Of a DNA stretch of 42,009 nt, positions 19,107 to 30,558 are shown one piece after another. The stretch's first letter is position 1; each line of letters begins with the position of its first letter. Both the position numbers and the translations under genes were made by a program. The notes under the pieces are model-generated. The model had not been told where the DNA came from and did no database searches. It worked only from the letters and a program-made list of their open reading frames with translations. This DNA comes from Multifurca ochricompacta (lineage: Eukaryota; Basidiomycota; Agaricomycetes; Russulales; Russulaceae), in NCBI GenBank assembly GCA_022496185.1, contig WTXG01000296.1, forward strand, positions 1 to 42,009, read 5' to 3'.

Positions 19107-21186
19107 TCAGTCAAAGATCCAAGCGCCAGCTTGCACACTATCAAAATGGATCTCTGAACCCACAATCCTGGCTCCTCCGTCAAGCACCATACGAGGATTT
19201 CCATTGACCGCGAGATTCGCGATAGAGAAAACCTCGTCCAGCGTGACGCTGGCGGCGAAGTAGTTCAGATTGGAGCCCATGACGAGCACCTTTCCATCCG
19301 CACAGGCCCACACACCGATGTCCAACCGGCCAGGCGTGATGACGTGCGCGAAGGTGACAGATGGTTGGGAAAGAGGGGAAGACAGAAAGAAAGGGGTGAG
19401 CTCGGGCAGCGCGAGCGCAAACGCAGACGCGGCGGCCTTGATGGACGGTGTGGTAGGGTCGTTCCAAGACATGGATCCCCGTGCACCCGCGTTGATAGCG
19501 ACGATCATCTGTACCAGAAATTCGGCTCCCGTCGGCGTCCTCGACCAGTATCTGTAAAACAAAGAGCGCGACAAACGCAATCAGTTTTGCCTGAATTCGA
19601 ACAACACTACCACCACCACCACCACCACCACCACCACCACCACCACATACACACACCCCTCCCCCTTCGGAAAACGAAAACGAGGGGGATCATAGGTAAA
19701 TGGGTCAATGAAGCGACGCACTCGGATGACCCAAAGCCCTGCGGCACCGTCCAGACCGTCTTTGAACGCTCCCAGCCGAGTACTTCCATTCGCGTAGCGA
19801 AATCATCCATACGACCACGAATATCCTCAAAGTCGCCGACGCAGTTGTCGCACCCACAGTCACCGCGAATGGATGTGCAAGGGGTTTTCCATATGACGCT
19901 GAAGGTCGCGTTGATGCCGATAGGGTACGTGTCCTGCAACAAGACCGGCGTTCCGGCGGCATAATCCGTGAAGAAATAGTCCTGACAGTTAAGCACGAGA
20001 GACGAGGGTCGGTATGGATCTAGCGAGTTAATGAGCGCGGCGGAAGATGCCGGGGCTGAAAGAGGATCTTCAGAACCGTCGGGTTCGTCCGCTGTATAGT
20101 ACAGCAAAAGGTTTGTCCGGTCCCTAAGTGACGTTACTTGCTCTGTGACTGCCGTCGCATTCATGTAATCCCTAGGAAGAACATATAAGCCGATTCGGAA
20201 GGATTGTAGTTAGGGAAGAAGAAAGGAACAACCATCGCATGTCATACATAAGCCACAAACCCAGTTCTTCCATTTTGTCAACCATGTGATTGAACGTTGT
20301 CAGGTTGTCAAAAGGTGGAATGGGATGTATCTGCGCAGACGCGTTATGAAGCTAAGCTTGGCTCAGGTACTTAATAATTCGCGTCTACTTACTACGTTGA
20401 TCCTAAGTTTGAACGCGACCATCAATTAGCCTATACTCGAAACGCTAAAACGATAGGTGACCCTCACCCCTGGCTTTTAAGCACCTCTAATACAGTATCA
20501 TTGCCTTCTAGGTAACCTCCGAAGTTGGTATAGAACCCTACAGGGAAACGGGCTCGTATGGCCCTTGCGTCTGCGCGCGTTTCGCGAGGAGACCACCTGT
20601 CCGCAAATCAAGTTTGGTAACAGATCCTATGGAAGAAGGGGGCTCTGGAAGGTAGGTTAAATTCGTAGGAACAGACATGAAGGTCTGTGGCGGTGACGAG
20701 AGCGTTCCGGTACATGTCAGGACATGCGGTTCCAGGCGAGGAGATACCTTAGAAAGGGAGAAAGGAAGAGCGGCCGATCCATTCAAGGGCACAGTGCCGG
20801 ATGTTAGGGGACTTCCGTCGAGCGATACGCTAACGAGCAATTCGGCGTCTGGGAATGACGGCATAATGAGGGATTGGGCTCCAGCGATTTTCGTGTCTCG
20901 CACAAGAGCGTCCACCAGGATCAAACTGGATGATGGATCCGTAATATCATCCGGAAGGAAGGGAATCAAGGCAGGGTTGCATCTCAGAGCCAATTGGGGT
21001 ATCGTGATGGGTGATGGCAAGGGAAATTGGCCACCAGGGGGAACCACGGCTTGGCCAGCCTTATACACTTTACCACACCTTAATAATGAGACGTGAGCCA
21101 CGAGTCTGACCCTGTTGGTGAAGTAACCCTCACCATTTCTGCGCGAGTGCAGAAGGAAGGAAAAACGCCAACAAAAACAAGTGCAT
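19107..21186 (-). CDS. Secreted glycoside-hydrolase-like protein (about 555 aa, one apparent frameshift)
   Basis: Six exons on the minus strand: 21134-21186, 20468-21078, 20393-20402, 20233-20330, 19722-20171 and 19107-19551. The protein starts MHLFLLAFFLPSALAQKW, a signal peptide, so it is secreted. An N-terminal beta-rich part (about 18-200) leads through LDLRTGGLLAK and FPVGFYTNFGGYL into a TIM-barrel-like half. Landmarks there are IHPIPPFDNL, MEELGLWLMYDMRW, YYTADEPDG (Glu287, a possible acid/base residue), CGCDNCVGDFEDI, WTVPQGFG and GSMSWNDPTT. This resembles an uncharacterised family annotated as glycoside hydrolase in mushroom genomes (family recall, not searched); the substrate is unknown. 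The third exon is only 10 nt. One T is missing near 20546, which throws the frame into a stop unless it is a sequencing error. The fifth intron (170 nt) carries an ACC repeat. Confidence 0.8.
19608..19646. repeat. (ACC)13 microsatellite inside an intron
   Basis: Thirteen uninterrupted ACC/CCA units within the last intron of the glycoside-hydrolase-like gene. They make this intron (19552-19721, 170 nt) about three times longer than its neighbours. In the minus-strand transcript it reads as GGU repeats. Confidence 0.9.
20393..20402 (-). other. 10-nt microexon of the glycoside-hydrolase-like gene
   Basis: GATCAACGTA flanked by AG on its upstream side and GTAAGT on its downstream side. The introns on either side are 65 and 62 nt. 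Including it gives LKSQ-GINV-IHPIPPFDN in frame, whereas skipping it (10 nt) shifts the frame. The join matches the EQGxxVxHPIP pattern I recall for this family. Confidence 0.75.
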
Positions 21187-24100
21187 GGGGGTTTTGCTAG
21201 ACAGTCAACGGGAGGAAAGCGTTGGACTGTATGAGCAGGCGTGTTACGGGAACAACGTGAGGTCTCGCAGACGACTGTGTTTAAAGTGGTTCATGGCGCT
21301 ACACGTGGCATGTGTCGATGGCCACTATTACATTCTTTGCATACGAGCGTTACGAGACGCCGCGAGTCAAAAGAGCCATGATACGTACGCGAACATCACC
21401 TACGCTGACGGAACAGCAATTAAGGGCGAAGCCGCGGCATAATTTTCGGTAAAAATGGGCCTTCAGAACTGCGAAGAACGCGCTCTCCATGTGAGGGAGA
21501 AGACTCAAATGTAACCTCCTGGGAATTTCTGTGGTGGCGTAAAAATCTCCCACGTGGGGATCAAGAACTGGATATCACGGGTCGTGTCAGAACACTCTCC
21601 CAGAGAGAGAGAACATGTGCTCATACTCGAGTGATGAACCCTACAAAGGTAAAGGAAAGGTAAGGGCCTATATCGAGGAACTTGGTCGTGGTATTAAATT
21701 GAATTGCGTTTGGTAATGAGTGTAGACCACCACAAGCCTCAAAGTTTGTGATTCAGGGATGCTGGACCACGCGGGTGAGCCGCAGGCATTCGAAAAGGAT
21801 TGGAAAGCTTAGGAGGACCTTCGCAGAAGATACCTCAAGTACTCAACCTCAAGACAAGTACAATGAGGATGATTGTGTGATTGTGTTGAGTTGTCATCCG
21901 CATCTATTATGATGGGAAACGCTTATATAATCGACATCACAAGAACGATCATTGCTCTCTCTTCCATGCATGCAACCATCCCACGTCCGATAATTAAGTG
22001 ATGATCGTGTACTTGGCCCTCATCACCTCATCACCCTTCACTCATTGATGCTCATCTCAGACTAATTAAAGTGGTTCTGGGTGCTTTAGTTGGTGCGCGT
22101 CATTCTGGTCTAAATTTGCCGAGTGGACTGTCTCGGGTTCAAGATCAACCCCATGAAACAGTCATAGCTAGCGTTTTTCGAGAATGGCAACGTGTTACGT
22201 GTTCTTGTAACCCCCCCCTGGTACCCCACTTTCTGGAAATCCTATTGATATGACGTCCTGGTCTTGGTCTTGTTCTCGACGGCTTTTGATTCTAACTAGA
22301 CTGACCACTTGCCGAACTAATTGACAAACGTACCTGCTTACCACACTATGACGTACCATATTGGCCTCGGCCCATTGAGTAACCATGTGAGTGCTTGTAG
22401 GTTCTAATGCCCTCTCCTCTTATGGGAGAATTATTATCTTATGGCTCGAGCACCGCGATCTAAAAGCTGACCAAATGGGAGCTTCAAAATCATGAGTTCA
22501 GATTCAATTTCAGTGTCAGTACAGACAGGTGACAGGTATGTTCTCAGATTTCCATCGAAATTTCATCGGATCTTATTTTTTAATACATTTCCCGGGAGAT
22601 ATATGGTCAGTACGTCTTTTCCCTCACTGCGTTTCTCATGAGTCGGGCTGAGAGACTGGTTCGGAAAACCCACCTTCGTTCCGTCATTATGTGGCACCTT
22701 GCCCAACTGGCTTATCGTGTTGCCTTTCGTTTCCATCCGTACCTCCAACCACACGCCTTGGTTGACTCTGATCTACCTAGGGCTAGGGATAAGAATCGAC
22801 TTGAAACTGGAATTCCTACACTCTCCGATGTGGGGCAATTCAAGCCCGCAATGTCGGGGCTAGCTGTGGGATCTCGGAATTCTTTTTGAGACTATTAACC
22901 TGCCGCATGCCCTCTACTCAATTGATATTGTGAAGGTTTGATGATTTCCTGTCCTGGCTGTCAAATCAAATGATCGGTTTATTTACCCGCACCTGTCAAC
23001 TAGGCACTAGGCATCCCGAATCAGGTGACCGTAAAAGTGCTTCAAATTTGGGACCAGAGGCGCATCCCGTTTCGTTCTGGCGCTGGGACCACAAGTAGCA
23101 CATCATCATGCACTCATGCATGCAAGATTGTGTGAGCCGAGTCGTAGAACGTGCGATATCTCCGCACTTTCAAATCATTTTTTTTTGATACCATAAGCTT
23201 CGTGAATTCCCGGGTCCCGGGTGTCATGACACATCTCAGAATGGTAGAATGATGGTCTTGTACAGGCCATGCCAAGGATGTAAGAAAAACCCCTGTGGCG
23301 ATGCAGGGCCGATTCTCTTGGTAACGATATCTAAGAAGTTCGAAAATGTGACATTTCAATGTAGTGAGTGCATCATAGCATGGGACAAGTGGCCTTCTGC
23401 AGCGCCTCTGCCTTCTTTATTTGGCAATTGTTTTTGCGCAAGGATTCTTCGAGGTTGAAGAGCGCTTTCAAGGTCCGAAGGAATTATGCGCTAACCAGGC
23501 ACGAAGGACTGCATGTTTGCATTGAACGTCCGTTGGAAATGGCATACTTTGACGTGGGACAGGCTGGAACGGCGCGCGGTCGTTGATACATGTAGCAGCA
23601 GTAAGCCAGCTTGCGCCTTGAAGGGTAAATGATTCGATCAGAATTAGGCAGTGATTGACGCCAGTCATCTATTCAGTACTAATGTAGATGTAGATCTCGC
23701 CGAGGCGCCAGTGGTCAGTTGTGGTGTAGTGGTGTGGTGAATGTGAACAATATAAATGACATGGGATGAGTACATGTTCGCACGTGATCAAATACATGCA
23801 TCACCATCATCACCACTTTTTTTGTTAATCCACTTGGCACTTGGATACTTGGGTTTGGACAGAGCTCCCCTCTCTCACCTTATTTCCAATATCTTGGCTC
23901 TGGGCAAATTGAGAATAAGGACGCCCGCAATGGGTGTTAGGGAGAAACGCCGTGCGCGAGGCGCGTGCAAGTCTCGTGATATTGCTACGCCGGATATCGT
24001 TCCTGACGCCAGACCAGACAAAGAGGCACTTCCATTCCTCTTTTTTTAATTTTTTTTCTCTCTCTCCAAGCAGGGCAAGTTGCTGTAAACGTCGGACGTC

Positions 24101-24860
24101 GAAACACCCACACAAAACACACGGCAGGTCTTCTATTGCATAGTCATGGTCTGCTGACCAGCTCGTCTGTCTGTCCGGGCCCAAGAGGGGATCAGGTGAT
24201 TGTCCGTCTTCCTTTCAGTTTTTGTTTTTTTCCCTCTGCCCTGTCTGACCTGACCCTTTCATCCTCTTTTCCGTGTGTGTCCAATTCTTCCAATCCCAGT
24301 GGCCGGCATGTGCCACACCACGCCGCAGAGCGTACCCATTGCACGTGCTTCAATGATGCACCAACCAACCTCCTCGCTTTCTCCTCCCCTCCCCCCCCCC
24401 TCCCCCCCTTTTCCCCGCTTCCCCGCATTTTTCAGACCATATCTAACGGTTCGACTTTCCCTCAGCGCGATTACGGACCCGCGTGCCCGATAGGTTCTTT
24501 TTTATTTTTGTTTTTTTATTTTATTTTTATTTTCCCTCACGGAATTCATTCGATCGACAGACGACAGACGAACCCTTCTAAGCATCCACACACACACCAT
24601 ACACCTCCCCACACACCCTTCTCTCTTTTCACAACAATACATTCGGCCGATTTTGGCTTCCTCGGGCGGTTGGGCGGATACACGGCTTGACTTGACAAGC
24701 CAGACATGAAAGGAGTCAATCCGACCCGATGTCACGGCGCACGACGCATGGTGCCGTCGTGCATGCTGCCCCGTTTTGCGTCTTTCTCTCTGTTTTCGTG
24801 TGTTGCCACGTCGGGCTTCTATTACATTCATTCCGTTTTTTCTTTTTCGTTTCGATGAAC

Positions 24861-24883
24861 CTCTCTCTCTCTCTCTCTCTCTC
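24861..24883. repeat. (CT)n microsatellite
   Basis: About eleven uninterrupted CT units. Confidence 0.85.
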
Positions 24884-25803
24884 ACGGTGCCTGCCCCACA
24901 TTATCTCACCCACTCCCACTTCTCACTCCTCGCTTGCGTAAAATGTCCATTTCCAAATTTCTCTGACAGTAATCCATGCATGGAGAGCCCTAGGAGGCTT
25001 TCAGCGAGGAATGTAAAGTTTTTTGGTGATGGTTCCACCATGCCCACGTCCCTTCTTCACCCCCTCCTTACATGTCCGTCTGCCCGACCGTCGGACGGAA
25101 GGTTAGAGTTATGTGCACGGGTGGAGACGAGTAAAAAAAGGGCAGGTTGAGGGAAACGTCCGGAGTTCGCAGTTCGCAGTTTCATTTTGTGATGTATGAT
25201 TTGTAAGTTTCCTTACTTTAATTAGCGAGCACGCCCATTTCAGGAAACACAACTACGAAGTAAAGGCGCACGCGCAATGAATGAAGAAGAAGGGAAAAAG
25301 CGGTCTAGAGTTGATATATCCCAGCTTCATATCCACGTTCATTTCCCAGCGGCTTATCTGCGAGACCAAGCCGTATTACAAGCACCGATGGCAAAAGAAA
25401 CGACGACAATGCCTCGACGATTCTCCGTCTTTGTCCGTCTTTGGCAGCGGGCGCAAACCCAGATGAAAACAAAGTAACTAGCAACTGGCAACCGGTTCCA
25501 AAGAGCGCTGAAAAAAAAAAAAAACAGCGTGTTGCTTGCGCCTACGCTCGCAGTCCGCTGTCGTTTAATATCAAGCTGTCTATAGGGGTATCCAGCCATA
25601 CAGGGCGCAAGCATATGGGACCTGTTTCGTCCCTCCCCCTCCCCCTTCCTTCTCCCTTCCCTACCTCCTTCCTTCCCCCCCCCCCCCCTTTCGCTTCTGA
25701 CTGATGCGATGTGACAGCGCACGAGTACAACGCACGTTTTACACCCCACAATCTCATTTGCTCAAATTCTAGTTTGGACGCAAAACGCAACTTGATAATA
25801 ATC

Positions 25804-25832
25804 CTGCTGACTGACTGACTGACTGACTGACT
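25804..25832. repeat. (GACT)n microsatellite
   Basis: About seven tandem GACT units. Confidence 0.85.
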
Positions 25833-27483
25833 TGCCATTTACTATTGGGCGACAACACCTCGAATGGGATCGCTGGGTTTCCCGAAAACAGAAAAAAGTC
25901 GTTAGTACCCAACCCCATGGTAAAATAGACGACTGATTTTTAGTGCCCCCACTCCCCTAGAGCTTGGATTTGTACGTGGCAAAAAGGCATCTTTGGCGTT
26001 CCCAGTGATGCTCCCTCCTGTCAATGGCCGCCGCCCGGATTAGACGCCAGAGGCCGGGGAACCAGCTCTAATTGAATGGGGAAGGGGGAATGGTACTTTC
26101 TTGCTCTCGTATATGATGAGAGGAGGCACGGACAAGAAGAAGTGAGCCTTCTGACAACTGACATCACTTCCCGAGTCGAACGCAGAACATAATAATGGTG
26201 CTACGTACGCAGTTCCGGGGCGTCAATAATAACCTGGCTTCCCTTTTTTTTATTTTTTTTTATTTCACGATAATGCTCTTCGTGCAAAAAGTAATGTTCA
26301 AGCTCCGGCGCTAACCACCAACATACACCGAAGGGCGGGGCGGCAAACGCACGTTTGTTAAACGAGTAGTGGTGTAAGCGCTCATAGCAACAAAGAAGAT
26401 AATACTCGGACTGGGAACCTGGGGAACCTAGGAACTGGTAATTGGGAACCGGAATTGGCAGGCAGGTACTTTTGCAATGGCCAGGGTAATCCGCTAGTGG
26501 CATGTGGTGTGGGTTTGGGTGTTGGGTGTGTAGGTGTGTTGGGGTTGTTAGTGTTAGTTACCCAGTAGTAGTAAGTTTATCCCAGTTTAGAGAAACGCGA
26601 GACATGCTTGATCCTTCCCTCTCTCTCCCCCCCCCATCTGCGCGTCCCGTTTGCGCTCCATAATTCCATTACCCCGCAGCTCCGTATTTCACGATTGGAT
26701 CCAGCGTTCCTGAGGGAGCATGGGCACGCGCATGTATAAGCGCAGTGTTTTTGGTTTCTATGTCTATATTTACCTTTACCATACCAGAGGAGGGGATGGT
26801 TTTATCATTTTGCGGGCAGCGCCGCGCCACACATTGCTGCATCGTGTTGTTGCATGCATGGGACATCTCTCTCTCAAGATCCCTTTCGCCCTGCTTGCCT
26901 GGCGGTCTTTTCCACCCGCGCTCATTGGGTCATCTCGTTTTAGCATCCCGCCGCCCCCCCTCCTCTTGCTCAATCACGTGCACGTGCGTGGGGATGTTCC
27001 CGTCGTGCGGTGAGAGTTGCGCGACCCGCGCGCGCGTGTGTGTGTGTGTGAGATTTCTAAATGATTTCCAATCTGAACTCAAAATAAATTTTGAACGAGT
27101 TCAAAAGGTTTAGTTTTAGAGAAGACACGACAAAAACCCACAGACCGTACCAACCAACCAAAAAAAAAAACAACTTTTAGTATTAGTAGCAAAATTAGCA
27201 CAGTACAAGTAGCACAAGTCGCGCGCGCGTGCAAAGGTTGGTCTTCGATAGGCAAGTATATTCCTTCTTTCTTTCTTTCTTCTTCTTCTTCCTCTTCTTT
27301 CTCTTTCTCTTCACTTCCCTACACTTCATCGAGGGTTGCGCTCCCGCAACTGAGGAATGAAGGAAAGGAGGGGAGGGGAGAGTGTTCTGTTCTTTCTTTC
27401 AAGTGTCCCAATAGAGGAAGGCTGAATTCCATTCCCAACTTGAGGAGAAGGAGTACAGGGCGGGCTTCAAGTAAATCTTCCCT

Positions 27484-27520
27484 CCCTCCCCCCCCCCTTC
27501 CCCTTCCCCTTCCCCTTCCC
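27484..27520. repeat. C-rich pyrimidine tract with CCTTCC repeats
   Basis: A C run followed by four CCTTCC-type hexamers (CTTCCC register). On the minus strand it is a G-rich tract that could form a G-quadruplex. Confidence 0.75.
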
Positions 27521-27981
27521 CGGTGTCCAAGCTAAGATACGAAGCACGAGCGGCCCGTATCGGTGATCGGGCATCAGCCACTATCGATGGCTGGTTTGCT
27601 TGCCGCTGGTTCGCTGGTTTATAGTTAAACAAAACAAACAACCGCAAGAACAACGAACGGTGGTGGGGTTTGGAGTTGGTTGGGTTGGTTGTAGGTTAGT
27701 TGTTATCGATGAAATGATTTCGCTCGTTGTAGCATTGCGCACGCAATTAAGGTAAGGTAAGGCGAGACAGGACAGAGCAGGGCAGGACAGGGCAGGGTCA
27801 TCCCTTTTTTAGAATCGAATCACTCACCCACTCACTCACTCAACCACCAACCATACACCACACACCACACACCACACACATATCCACTCCGCCCAAAAAA
27901 ATTTTAAAGTGCCAAGGAGTGCCCTTGAGTCTTGTCGGGGTTTTCTTTTTCGTTCCTCTCGGTTTTTCCGGTGAGTCGGAA

Positions 27982-28017
27982 CATATCCATATATCCATAT
28001 ATCCATATATCCATATC
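27982..28017. repeat. (ATATATCC)n short tandem repeat
   Basis: Four near-perfect copies of an 8-base unit (ATATATCC register). Confidence 0.85.
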
Positions 28018-28976
28018 ATTATCATTATCCTATCCTTAATTCACTTTATGACTAAAAAAACGCTATACTCCCCCCCTCCCTCCCCATCCCCCTTACATTT
28101 GTGATCTATCTTATTTTCGTATCTAGTTGCGTGCGTGAGGTGCGTGCGTGCATGCGGGGTGATAAGCGCGTGTATACGCGAAAAACACATGTGCGGAGCG
28201 AAGGATATGGATATGTGGCACACCTAACTGGACATGGACTAATGGGGTGACTTGCTGGAGTAGGGCGAGAGATGAGAGAGACGCTCAACCAGCAGTAGCA
28301 ACAGCAGTAGCAGCTTTACCATATCGTAAATGGGTGAACAATGGATCGCCTTTCGAGATCGAAGAGGGGGGGGGCGTTCGCGCTTAGCTCCGGTCCTCTT
28401 CCTCCCTCCTTCTTGGCGCTGGCGGCGCTGGCGCACAGAGTTATAAGGAAGTAGTAGTATAAATAGTATGTCTAGTATGCGTCTCTACACAACACACACA
28501 CCCAAGAGTGGAAGGTGGAGAGTAACTGTGATTGGATTGTGGATTGAATACAATACCTCGTATGCAAATGCTGCATGTGTTACATGTGTAACATCCGTTT
28601 TTATGTCAAGGCAAAAAGTTGTTATTATATAGAACCGGACCGGCAGTGAGAAAAAAAAAACCATACCATCCGTCTGCACCCAATCCCAATGATAGTACAT
28701 ACATAAAGGCAGGGGCCGAGGTGAGCCCGATTAGCAACTAACAAGGTACTTACTTTGTGCTGGCCGGCAAATTGACTAGGCATCTAGGAACAACAAAGAA
28801 AAAAAAAAAAAAAGAAAGGCGGATAGAGGACAATGAAATGAGCGAGCAAATGAGTGAGCGAGCGAGTGAAAGAGGAGTAGTGGGACCCCAAAGGTCGGCG
28901 AATTGGTAGAGGTGGCGCGGAGCGCAAGAAGAGGATAACCAAATAAGGGAGTAATTATAATAGAAATAAAAAGCAG

Positions 28977-29006
28977 GAGTGAGTGAGTGAGTGAGTGAGT
29001 GAGTGA
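28977..29006. repeat. (GAGT)n microsatellite
   Basis: Seven tandem GAGT units within a longer stretch of looser GAG(C/T) repeats beginning near 28838. Confidence 0.85.
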
Positions 29007-29429
29007 CATCTCACCTCGAGGCTGAGGTTGGGTCCCTCGTGACAAGGGTGCATTTAGGGAGCCGAGGTGGTACAGGTTAAGTGGGGCTTCTTGCGTGTAT
29101 GTTTTGAGCCGCGAAATAAAAAAATAAAAAATAAAAAAGGGCTTGCAGGAACGACACGATGATAGATTAGGGTCAAGGGTTACGGGCGAACGAGGGACGG
29201 GAGATGGGCGTGTGAGATCAGAATCGTGGCAAACCTTCTGGATCGGAATTGAGCGGCTAAAACGAGATGGAATACTCCCCTTACACATGGGCACGGGCTG
29301 TGATGTGCGCGCCGAGGCGGAGAGAAGTCATTTGGCGCCGTAGGGACGGGAGTTGAAGGCGGCGGGAATGAGGGCGGGAATGAAAGCCATTGACGTAGAA
29401 GAAGCTCAATACGATAACGAGAGGGAGAG

Positions 29430-29575
29430 AACTTCTGAAGGGGAAGGGGGTGAAGGTGAGGATGAGGGTGAAGGTGAAGGTGGAGATGAGGGTGAGGGTG
29501 AGGGTGAGGGGTGAAGGTAAGGGGTGAGAGGGGTGAGGATAGGATGAGGGTGGGTGTGGAGGGGGGGTGAGGACG
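29430..29575. repeat. GGTGA-rich purine tract
   Basis: Imperfect repeats of GGTGA, GGATGA and GGTGAA over about 140 bases with almost no C on the plus strand. It has many GGG runs, so intramolecular G-quadruplex formation is plausible. Confidence 0.75.
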
Positions 29576-29994
29576 AATTTGATATGTTTTTAGATATTGT
29601 ATATGTTATTAATTTGCAAAGTGGTTGGCATCCCATCCCAATCCCAATCATGACATGACATGACATGCAAGCTGTGGCGGGACGGGTAGTCCGCGGAAAG
29701 AAGCCCGAAGTGGAATACGGATATATGATTATGATTATGATGATTATGATTACGATTATATTCATTATTATTATTATTATTGTTAATGGCGATTTTATTT
29801 TTATGTTTATACATACATACTACTACGGGTGACCAGCCTCGAGGAGTGAAGTGAAAAAGGGTGGTGGGGTGGGGGTTGGGGGAGTAGTTATAAGGGATGA
29901 TGAGATGAGAGGAAAAAGATTCTGATGAGGCGTTCCATCTTTAAAAAGACGCTCGTTTATGGGAGGAAGGACCATAGCCATGGCCAATTAGAAG

Positions 29995-30077
29995 GAGGAA
30001 AAGAAGAAAGAAGACGAAGGAGAAGGAGAAGAAGGAGAGGGAGAAGGAGAAGGAGAAGGGAGAAGGGAGGAGAGAAA
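29995..30077. repeat. GGAGAA polypurine tract
   Basis: About 80 bases of almost pure A/G on the plus strand, composed of GGAGAA and GAAGAA units. Such tracts can form triplex DNA; nothing here shows that it does. Confidence 0.8.
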
Positions 30078-30244
30078 GAAGAAAGGCAAGGAACTGTGTT
30101 CTCGGCCGGAGTCAAAGTCGGCGGGTGTCGGCGGAAAGGGACAAAGGAAGATGACCGGACCGAGGATATCCAAACTGGGGACTGAGTTTAAATAATATAT
30201 AAAATAAATGAATAAACTAAAACTAAAAGGAAAAGAGGGGGATT

Positions 30245-30290
30245 AACAGAAACAGAAACAGAAACAGAAACAGAAACAGAAACAGAACAG
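30245..30290. repeat. (ACAGAA)n microsatellite
   Basis: Seven to eight tandem ACAGAA hexamers, about 270 bases upstream of the GATA factor ATG. Confidence 0.9.
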
Positions 30291-30444
30291 AACTCAGAAC
30301 TCAGAAAGACAAGACGAGCGAGTCGATTTTCGGAGTGCGAGTGAGCGAATCAGCCAGCGAGCGAGCCAGCGAGCCAGAGCCAGCCAGTTGTTAACCCCTG
30401 CCTGCCTGCCTCCTTTTGCAATCAATTGTGAGCATATACGCGCA

Positions 30445-30558
30445 TATACACTCTCTCCTTCACTCATTCCTCTCTCCCTCTCCCCCTCGACTCTTTTCCC
30501 CACTTCATTCCGCCCTTTCCCTCCCTCCCTTTCCCTTCCCTTTTCAAATCCCTTTTAA
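30445..30558 (+). promoter_or_regulatory. CT-rich leader of the GATA factor gene
   Basis: The roughly 110 bases just before the ATG are pyrimidine-rich (CTCTCTCC, CCCTCTCCCC, CCCTCCCTTTCCC). CT tracts directly upstream of the transcription start or in the leader are common in filamentous fungal genes. No TATA box is obvious. Confidence 0.5.

Larger units (their letters stand above)
21187..30558. other. 9.4-kb gene-free, low-complexity-rich region
   Basis: No convincing gene on either strand. 21187-23700 has ordinary composition. One cysteine-containing frame at 23249-23455 (CQGCKKNPC, later CSEC) is the most protein-like item but lacks splice context. From about 24000 the DNA fills with homopolymers, pyrimidine or purine tracts and microsatellites, up to the start of the GATA factor gene. 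Since that gene is the first one downstream, part of this may be its promoter and upstream regulatory region, but this is inference. Confidence 0.6.

Noticed and set aside
19344..19964. 206-codon plus-strand frame with a His run
   Set aside because: It is the antisense of the glycoside-hydrolase-like gene; the His run comes from the intronic ACC microsatellite.
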